10,549 nucleotides of DNA, taken from assembly GCA_016781115.1 (NCBI GenBank), contig JADDQX010000067.1, forward strand, positions 1 through 10,549, read 5' to 3'. Under the pieces are notes generated by a model that was given only the letters and a program-made list of their open reading frames with translations, was not told the origin of the DNA and did no database searches. Within the stretch, counting starts at the first letter, position 1, and every line of letters begins with the position of its first letter. Of the stretch, positions 1 to 10,549 are shown one piece after another. Made by a program: the position numbers and the translations under genes. The DNA is from Actinomycetota bacterium (GTDB lineage Bacteria > Actinomycetota > CADDZG01 > WHSQ01).

Positions 1-1
1 C

Positions 2-5878
<5,877 letters not shown>

Positions 5879-5882
5879 GTCC

Positions 5883-5888
5883 AGGAGG
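5883..5888 (+). promoter_or_regulatory. Strong Shine-Dalgarno for cheR
   Basis: AGGAGG lies five bases before the ATG at 5894, in the only true spacer of the operon (15 bases after the kinase stop). It fixes the cheR start and suggests that cheR can be initiated efficiently on its own, unlike the overlapped downstream genes. Confidence 0.85.
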
Positions 5889-5893
5889 CCGCT

Positions 5894-6742
5894 ATGAGTC
5901 CTCACCAAGGTTCGGACGCTCCCCGGAGCGACGTCGAGAGCATCGAGATGAGGATGCTCCTCGAAGCCGTGTACCAGCACTACGGCTACGACTTCCGGAA
6001 GTACGCGCGCGGCTCCCTGCGCCGAAGGCTATGGAGACGCGCCGACGCCGAGGGCGTGAAGACGATCTCGGGCTTACAGGAGCGCGTGTTGCACAACCCG
6101 CTCGCGATGGACGCGCTGTTGATGGACCTGTCCGTCAACGTGACGGCCATGTTCCGGGACCCGACCTTTTACGTCGCGCTGCGCGAGAAGGTCGTCCCGA
6201 TCCTCAGGACGTATCCGTTCATCCGGATCTGGAATGCCGGATGCTCGACGGGGGAGGAGGTCTACTCGATCGCGATCCTCCTGCAAGAGGAGGGCCTGCT
6301 GGAAAGGGCGCGGGTCTACGCGACCGACATCAACGAGCGCGTGCTGGAGCGGGCGGACCATGGGGTCATCCCGCTGGAGCGGATGCGCGCCTTCACGCAG
6401 AACTACCAACGCGCCGGTGGGAGGTCCGCCTTCTCGGAGTACTACAAGGCAGACCGAGACCAAGCTCGCATCGATCGCAGCTTGCTTGAGAACGTGGTGT
6501 TCGCGCACCACAACCTCGTCTCCGACAAGTCGTTCAACGAGTTCCACCTCATCATCTGCAGGAACGTGATGATCTATTTCGACAAAGAGCTACAGGATCA
6601 GGTCCACGAGCTGTTCTATGAGAGTCTCGTGAACCTCGGCATCCTTGCGCTCGGGAACAAGGAGTCGATCCGCTTCAGCAGCGTCGCTTCTTGCTACGAG
6701 GAGCTCGACCCCGAAGAGAAGATCTACAGGCGGTCGGAATGA
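5894..6742 (+). CDS. cheR: CheR-type protein-glutamate O-methyltransferase
   Basis: 282 residues, the usual CheR length. The family transfers methyl from S-adenosylmethionine to glutamate side chains of coiled-coil receptors. The N-terminal helical domain has an Arg-rich stretch (GSLRRRLWRRA), followed by the family T-x-x-FR element seen as VTAMFRDP. The SAM-binding Rossmann core begins at W113 with NAGCSTGEE (glycine loop 116-120), followed by the ATDINERVL strand-helix and the conserved ICRNVMIYF motif at about 221-229. The protein ends shortly after the core, with no TPR or PAS extension. The start is chosen from the AGGAGG five bases upstream. Its last four bases (ATGA) overlap the cheB start. 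No chemoreceptor is present in the window; the upstream poly-HAMP kinase is the most likely local substrate, which is an inference. Confidence 0.95.
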   Translation: MSPHQGSDAPRSDVESIEMRMLLEAVYQHYGYDFRKYARGSLRRRLWRRADAEGVKTISGLQERVLHNPLAMDALLMDLSVNVTAMFRDPTFYVALREKVVPILRTYPFIRIWNAGCSTGEEVYSIAILLQEEGLLERARVYATDINERVLERADHGVIPLERMRAFTQNYQRAGGRSAFSEYYKADRDQARIDRSLLENVVFAHHNLVSDKSFNEFHLIICRNVMIYFDKELQDQVHELFYESLVNLGILALGNKESIRFSSVASCYEELDPEEKIYRRSE

Positions 6743-7314
6743 GGTACGACATCGTCACTATCGGAAGCTCGTGGGGCGGCCTCGCCGCCATCCGTTCGGT
6801 ACTAGCGGGACTTCCTGCGGACTTCAGACCCGCGGTCGTGATCGCGCAGCATCGCAGCTCCGATTCCCGCGACAAGGGACTCGCTGCGTACTACGACGCC
6901 AGATGCGACCTCCCGGTGCGGACGATCGAGGACAAGCAACCCATCGAGGAAGGTCACGTTTACTTCGCGCCTCCCGACTACCACCTGCTGGTCGACCGTG
7001 GGTTCTTCGAGCTGAGCGTCGACCTACGGGTGCAGTTCGCGCGGCCCTCGATCGACGTGTTGTTCGAATCTGCCGTCGACGCGTACGGCGAGCGCGTCAT
7101 CGGAGTCGTCCTCACGGGTGCCAACGCCGATGGAGCCGCCGGACTCAGCTGCATCCACAAGAACGGTGGCTTCACGATCGTTCAGAACCCGGCCACGGCA
7201 GAGAAACCGGACATGCCCCTCGCCGCCCTGGAGGCGGTCAAGCGTCCCGGAGCCGTGCTGGATCTCGACGAGATCCCTACCTATCTGACGAAACTCGCCG
7301 GAGAGTCATCGTGA
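6739..7314 (+). CDS. cheB: Stand-alone CheB-type protein-glutamate methylesterase
   Basis: 191 residues, matching the catalytic domain alone; the usual N-terminal receiver and linker of CheB are absent. The family hydrolyses glutamyl methyl esters and can deamidate glutamine, opposing CheR. The Ser-His-Asp triad is readable: Ser11 in GSSWGG, His38 in IAQHRSS, and Asp131 in TGANADGAAG. The ATG at 6739 overlaps the cheR stop as ATGA, and the GxSxGG motif sits right at the N terminus, so a longer start further upstream would only read into cheR. The stop TGA overlaps the following GTG start (GTGA). Without its own receiver the enzyme cannot be switched by intramolecular phosphorylation. It could be constitutive, substrate-controlled or controlled in trans by one of the downstream receivers; this is an inference. 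Confidence 0.94.
   Translation: MRYDIVTIGSSWGGLAAIRSVLAGLPADFRPAVVIAQHRSSDSRDKGLAAYYDARCDLPVRTIEDKQPIEEGHVYFAPPDYHLLVDRGFFELSVDLRVQFARPSIDVLFESAVDAYGERVIGVVLTGANADGAAGLSCIHKNGGFTIVQNPATAEKPDMPLAALEAVKRPGAVLDLDEIPTYLTKLAGESS
7300..7305 (+). promoter_or_regulatory. Shine-Dalgarno supporting the GTG start at 7311
   Basis: GGAGAG lies inside the 3' end of cheB, with the GGAG core seven bases before GTG 7311. It favours this GTG, which overlaps the cheB TGA as GTGA, over the in-frame ATG nine bases downstream at 7320. The ATG remains a possible alternative. Confidence 0.6.
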
Positions 7315-8787
7315 CGGCCATGAGCACGCAGGTGGCCGGGGGAGAGGGGCTCAAGAGGAGCATCGGTGGCCCCGCCGCGATCCTGATCGTCGACGACCGG
7401 CCCGAGAACCTGCTTGCGCTGGAGGCCGCGCTCGCTCCTCTCGGACAGAACATCATCAGAGCCGGATCGGGAGACGAGGCCCTGCGGTGCCTTCTGAAGA
7501 ACGAGGTCGCGGTCATCATCCTGGACGTGCAGATGCCCGGATTGGATGGTTTCGAGACCGCGGCCTACATCAAGCAGCTCGATCGGACGCGATACATCCC
7601 GATCATCTTCCTGACCGCGATCAACAAGGAAGCCGAACACGTGTTCCGCGGGTATTCCGCCGGCGCGGTCGACTATCTCTTCAAGCCCTTCGATCCCACG
7701 GTGTTGCGCTCGAAGGTGGGGGTGTTCATCGAGCTCCACCAGAAGAAGAAGGAGCTGCAGATCAGCGAAGAGCGTTTCCGGAGGGCCTTCCACGACGCTC
7801 CCATCGGACTGGCGCTCGTGGGGCTGGACGGCGCCGTGATGGGCGCCAACCGGGCGCTGGAGGCGATGACCGGAACGACCGTGACGGCTTCCGGATCCTT
7901 GTTCATCTCCGACTTCTTCGATCCGGATGAGGAGCCGTTGGATCTGACCGAGCTCAGCACGAAAGGGGCGGGAGGGACCTCCCCCGCGGAGCGCCGGCTC
8001 GTCTCCCGCGAGGGCGTTCAGAGGCACGCTCTGGTGAGCGCGTCGTTCATACCGGCCGCGGTGTCACTGGGGCCGCACTACATCCTGCAGATGACCGACA
8101 TCACCGAACGCCACGAGCTAGACGCATTCCGGGAACGGTTCGTATCGCTCGCGGCGCACGAGCTTCGAACGCCGGCAACGGTGATAGCAGGAACGGCAGC
8201 GCTGCTCCACGACAACCGCAACGGGATGAAGCCGGCGGAGGTAGAGCAGTGCGTCGTCGCTCTACACCGTCAGTCCGAGAGGCTGACGTCGATGGTGCGC
8301 AACCTGCTCGACCTGGCTCGTCTGAAGGAGGGCCGAGCGAAACGCACGCTCGAGCCCATCGAGCTGGCGGGCCTGGCGCAGCAGGTCGTCGACGACGTCC
8401 CACCGCCCGACGGCAAGAACGTCCACATCACGATCGCGGACGACGCGGTCGTTCTAGCCGACGGCGAGGGTGGTCACCCACATCCTGTCGAACCTGCTGC
8501 TCAACGCGTATCGCTACGGCGGCCCTCTGGTCGAGGTGGAAGCGCGGCGGGAGAACGGGAGGGTCGAGCTCACCGTCAGCGACAACGGTCCCGGTGTTCC
8601 CGACGACCTCGTCCCGAAGATGTTCGAGCCCTTCACGCGCGGAAAGGCATCGTCTTCCGTCGGTGGGTCGGGACTCGGCCTCGCACTGGTCAAGAGCCTG
8701 GTCGAGGCGAGCGACGGGGAGATCGCCTATAAGGCCGCAGCGAACGGCGGAGCCTCCTTCATCGTCCGTTTGCAGGCGGCCCGATGA
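7311..8787 (+). CDS. REC-PAS histidine kinase, interrupted by a one-base frameshift
   Basis: When one extra base at about 8469 is skipped, the gene encodes 491 residues. Order: REC (about 22-140; Asp28/Asp29, acceptor Asp72 in ILDVQMPGLDG, Thr102, Lys125 in FKPFDP), a short coiled linker, PAS (about 152-268), HisKA with HELRTP and His283 (codon 8157-8159), then HATPase_c with N box ILSNLLLNAYRYGG, DNGPGVP and GGSGLGLAL. The last part is read in a different frame from base 8470. As written, the kinase frame instead continues as unrelated residues to a stop at 8732, losing the ATP-binding domain. The corrected end (TGA 8785-8787) overlaps the next start as ATGA, exactly as the other genes of the operon do, which supports the correction. 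The N-terminal receiver suggests input by phosphotransfer, perhaps from the upstream hybrid kinase. The start is GTG 7311. Confidence 0.88.
8466..8471 (+). other. Frameshift site in the REC-PAS kinase
   Basis: The sequence reads GAG then GGTGG. Skipping one G of the GGG run (8468-8470) joins ...LADGE to VVTHILSNLL, an ungapped match to the usual D.E.....L.NLL.NA pattern of HATPase N boxes. The corrected length is an exact multiple of three. It may be a sequencing or assembly error in a short G run, or a real disabling mutation. Confidence 0.85.
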
Positions 8788-9176
8788 CGCACCGGATGCT
8801 CGTCGTGGACGACGAGCCCGATATGCGGCTGCTCCTGCGCCTCACCCTCGGTGGCGCCGGGTACGAGGTGGTCGAGGCATCGACGGGGGAAGAGGCTCTG
8901 ACGATGACGGACGGGGTGGATGTAGTGCTGCTCGACCTGAACCTGCGCGGGATGAGCGGCCTAGACGTGCTAGAGCGGTGGTCGCAAGACGGCGTGGTCC
9001 CCGAGCTGCCCGTCTTGATGCTTACGGCGGATGCGCGGCCTTCGCTGGACGAGACGGCCCTGGCTCTTGGGTGCCGCGAGTACCTGGCGAAGCCGATCCC
9101 GCCGCAGCAGCTCATCGACCGCGTCAAGGCGGCCCTTCGGGGGGATCCGTCACCAGCGGCTACGGTGGGCACCTGA
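8784..9176 (+). CDS. Single-domain response regulator (CheY-like), canonical
   Basis: 130 residues forming one receiver domain and a short disordered tail, with no output domain. All phosphorylation residues are present: Asp9/Asp10 in VVDDEPD for magnesium, acceptor Asp51 in LLDLNLRGMSG, Thr81 in MLTADA, and Lys103 in LAKPIPP. The ATG overlaps the end of the corrected kinase gene as ATGA, with an AGGCGG element four bases upstream, so translation is probably coupled. It is likely phosphorylated by the adjacent REC-PAS kinase or the hybrid kinase. It could act by protein contact as CheY does, or serve as a phosphate sink. No motility gene in the window shows which. Confidence 0.95.
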   Translation: MTHRMLVVDDEPDMRLLLRLTLGGAGYEVVEASTGEEALTMTDGVDVVLLDLNLRGMSGLDVLERWSQDGVVPELPVLMLTADARPSLDETALALGCREYLAKPIPPQQLIDRVKAALRGDPSPAATVGT

Positions 9177-9547
9177 TGAGGATCTTGTTGGTCGACGACG
9201 ACCCCGCGTTCGTGCTCGCGGTGAAGGAGCTACTGAGCCGCGCTGGCCACGAGGTGGAGGTCGCCTGGGACGGGTCCGAGGCGCTGGTCGCGGCCGGCCA
9301 GGGTCAACCGCGCGTGGTGATCCTCGACTACAAGATGCCGGGCTTCAACGGCGGAGTCACGGGCCGCATGCTCCGCAGCTTCTCGCCGGGCGTCCACATC
9401 ATCGGTGTCTCTGCCATCTCCGACATCGACACAACGTGGTCGGACTCGTTCCTGCGCAAGGATCAGGTGCTGACGGAACTCGTGCCGCTGGTGGACGCGG
9501 TCGCCGCGGGCGTACCAGAGCCCGAAGCCGGCGGAGGTACCGACTAG
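9176..9547 (+). CDS. Single-domain response regulator, divergent C-terminal half
   Basis: 123 residues, one receiver domain. The acidic pocket (Asp7/Asp8/Asp9 in LLVDDDP) and acceptor Asp51 (ILDYKMPGFNG) are canonical. The switch residue is Ser79 (GVSAIS) and the lysine is probably Lys95 in FLRKDQ, without the usual following proline. The Pro/Gly-rich tail (PEPEAGGGTD) carries no domain. The start ATG shares one base with the previous stop (TGATG), preceded by a weak GGTGGG element. It is the last gene of the operon; its TAG stop lies within the CTAG that also carries the stop of the convergent gene. It resembles receivers that act as protein-interaction switches, but the partner is unknown. 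Confidence 0.93.
   Translation: MRILLVDDDPAFVLAVKELLSRAGHEVEVAWDGSEALVAAGQGQPRVVILDYKMPGFNGGVTGRMLRSFSPGVHIIGVSAISDIDTTWSDSFLRKDQVLTELVPLVDAVAAGVPEPEAGGGTD
9544..9547. other. Shared CTAG: two convergent stop codons
   Basis: TAG at 9545-9547 ends the + strand response regulator, and the complement of 9544-9546 (TAG on the - strand) ends the oxidase-like gene. The two reading frames overlap by four bases, and no hairpin plus T-run is visible around the junction. Confidence 0.9.
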
Positions 9548-10549
9548 CGCAGGAAGACCTGTTCCGAGACCGATGGAACCGCCCCATCAGCCGACTTGCG
9601 GTTCACGAACAGCATGTACGGGCCGGGGGGCGCAACGTTGCCGCTCGGGGGAGCCGCCACCACGACCGATCTTCCGCGACGCGCCACGATCGGCAGCTCG
9701 ACGTTGCGCTGATCCGCGTCTACCAGATGGGTGAGCGATGGGTTCCTAACCAGCACCACGCTCTCGATCTCGTCGGCATCGACATCCAGGGCGATGTTCA
9801 TCCTGTCGCCGTACGACACGCGCTCGTCGACGCTGCGGATCTCGGGCCGGTCGCCCCGGAACAGGTAGGGCGGGCTGAAGATCTCGAAGGTCGGATCGCG
9901 GCCCTCGTTGGGGGAGAAGCCGCCGGGCATCGTCGAAGGGGCGCCGTAGAGGGTGGGGATGGGGGCGTGGCCTCCCACCAGCACTCGCCCGTCCGGAAGC
10001 AAGGTGGCGCTGTTGTGGTACGTACGGGCTTGGTTCGCGCTGGCTATCGGTCGCCACGTCTCGGTCTTCGGATCGAAGAGCTCCGCTTGCCTAAGGGGGA
10101 AGCCTGTTCCCGGAGCGACTACTTCGTCGCGGTCCGCGCCGGAGAACGCTACGACCTCGCCGGTGGGAAGCAGGATCGCGGTGGAGTACCAGCGCGGATG
10201 GTTCAGGGACCCCGTCGCGCGCGCCGTCAACGCGTTGTCCCTCGCCGTGTCGACGCTCGAGATCGAGCTGAAGGGGACGGGGAGATAGCTTCCGGGCGTG
10301 GTGCCGAGGACACCTCCCGCCGTCAGGAACTCGGCCCGTGTGTAAGCACCGTTGCGGTTGGGAGTGAGCGGCAACATGATGGAGAAGGTGGAGCCGCGGA
10401 ACCCGGGGGTTGCGGTGCCGAGCCCGGCGAGGCCGAGATCCGACCACTTCTTCGCTTTGGGATCGTACGAGGCGGCCACGTTCCACAACGCCTCGTCGTA
10501 GGACTGGCCCGACGGGTTGAAGGCTTGACCGCCGGCGTTGTAGAAGACG
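9544..10549 (-). CDS. Galactose oxidase / glyoxal oxidase-like (DUF1929) protein, C-terminal part
   Basis: Open at the right window edge; about 334 residues of the C-terminal part are visible and the start and any signal peptide lie outside. Kelch-like propeller blades are seen as WYSTAILLPTGEVVAFSG and YHNSATLLPDGRVLVGGH. An immunoglobulin-like early-set domain (DUF1929) follows, from about RPEIRSVDERVSYG to the end. Residues matching copper ligands of the galactose/glyoxal oxidase family are present: the Tyr-His pair in RTYHNS (codons 10020-10015) and the His of LTHLVDADQR (codon 9729-9727). The cross-linking cysteine expected further N-terminal is off-window, so radical-copper oxidase activity cannot be confirmed. 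Members are usually secreted or surface proteins oxidising alcohols or aldehydes. It is convergent with the signalling operon and probably functionally unrelated. Confidence 0.88.
   Translation of the reverse strand, partial: VFYNAGGQAFNPSGQSYDEALWNVAASYDPKAKKWSDLGLAGLGTATPGFRGSTFSIMLPLTPNRNGAYTRAEFLTAGGVLGTTPGSYLPVPFSSISSVDTARDNALTARATGSLNHPRWYSTAILLPTGEVVAFSGADRDEVVAPGTGFPLRQAELFDPKTETWRPIASANQARTYHNSATLLPDGRVLVGGHAPIPTLYGAPSTMPGGFSPNEGRDPTFEIFSPPYLFRGDRPEIRSVDERVSYGDRMNIALDVDADEIESVVLVRNPSLTHLVDADQRNVELPIVARRGRSVVVAAPPSGNVAPPGPYMLFVNRKSADGAVPSVSEQVFLR

Noticed and set aside
5879..5893. Possible internal promoter or terminator between the hybrid kinase and cheR
   Set aside because: Only 15 bases, almost filled by the Shine-Dalgarno; no hairpin or promoter boxes.
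6645..7310. N-terminal extension of the REC-PAS kinase frame through cheR and cheB
   Set aside because: Arg/Pro-rich nonsense overlapping two clear genes; GTG 7311 with GGAG seven bases upstream and the GTGA overlap explains the start.
8466..8471. Programmed +1 ribosomal frameshift
   Set aside because: No in-frame stop, rare codon, slippery run or stimulatory element is visible, and a full-length kinase is the normal product of this family.
8470..8787. Separate small gene encoding only a HATPase domain from GTG 8470
   Set aside because: It would begin at the N box in the middle of the kinase transmitter with no convincing ribosome binding site; a one-base frameshift explains it better.
8249..9175. 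Extension of the last response regulator frame upstream of 9176
   Set aside because: The upstream residues are an Arg-rich shadow of the kinase and the first regulator; ATG 9176 begins directly with the receiver fold and the TGATG junction fits the operon.
9953..10288. Open frame of 111 codons on the + strand inside the oxidase-like gene
   Set aside because: Antisense to conserved propeller and Tyr-His motifs; no domain or start signal.

Overview
The window is G+C-rich and densely coded. It looks like a chromosomal piece from a free-living, high-GC bacterium, most likely an actinobacterial (Actinomycetota) lineage. That placement is an inference from base composition, tightly overlapped genes, a GTG start and the galactose-oxidase-like neighbour. 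No RNA gene, CRISPR array, insertion sequence or clear terminator is visible, and there is no gene-free stretch longer than about 15 bases.

Bases 2-9547 (+ strand) form one signalling operon. It opens with the 3' 5.9 kb of a giant hybrid histidine kinase whose start lies left of the window. The visible part has eleven tandem 92-residue units (276 bp each, roughly 22 HAMP domains), then a GAF domain, a Glu/Gln-rich coiled coil, HisKA, HATPase and three receiver (REC) domains. Next come a CheR-type methyltransferase (5894-6742), a stand-alone CheB-type methylesterase with no receiver (6739-7314), a REC-PAS-histidine kinase (7311-8787) interrupted by a one-base frameshift at about 8469, and two single-domain response regulators (8784-9176 and 9176-9547). 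After the first gene, neighbours overlap by 1 or 4 bases (ATGA, GTGA, ATGA, TGATG), which indicates one translationally coupled unit.

The set resembles a chemotaxis adaptation module with no chemoreceptor, CheA or CheW in view. The likely logic is that the poly-HAMP/GAF kinase is the sensor, CheR and CheB set its gain by reversible glutamate methylation (or act on another protein), and phosphate moves among two kinases and six receivers. No DNA-binding or enzymatic output domain is encoded here, so the output must lie elsewhere.

Bases 9544-10549 (- strand) hold the C-terminal part of a galactose-oxidase/glyoxal-oxidase-like (DUF1929) beta-propeller protein. It is convergent with the operon, and both stop codons share one CTAG palindrome, so there is no intergenic space.
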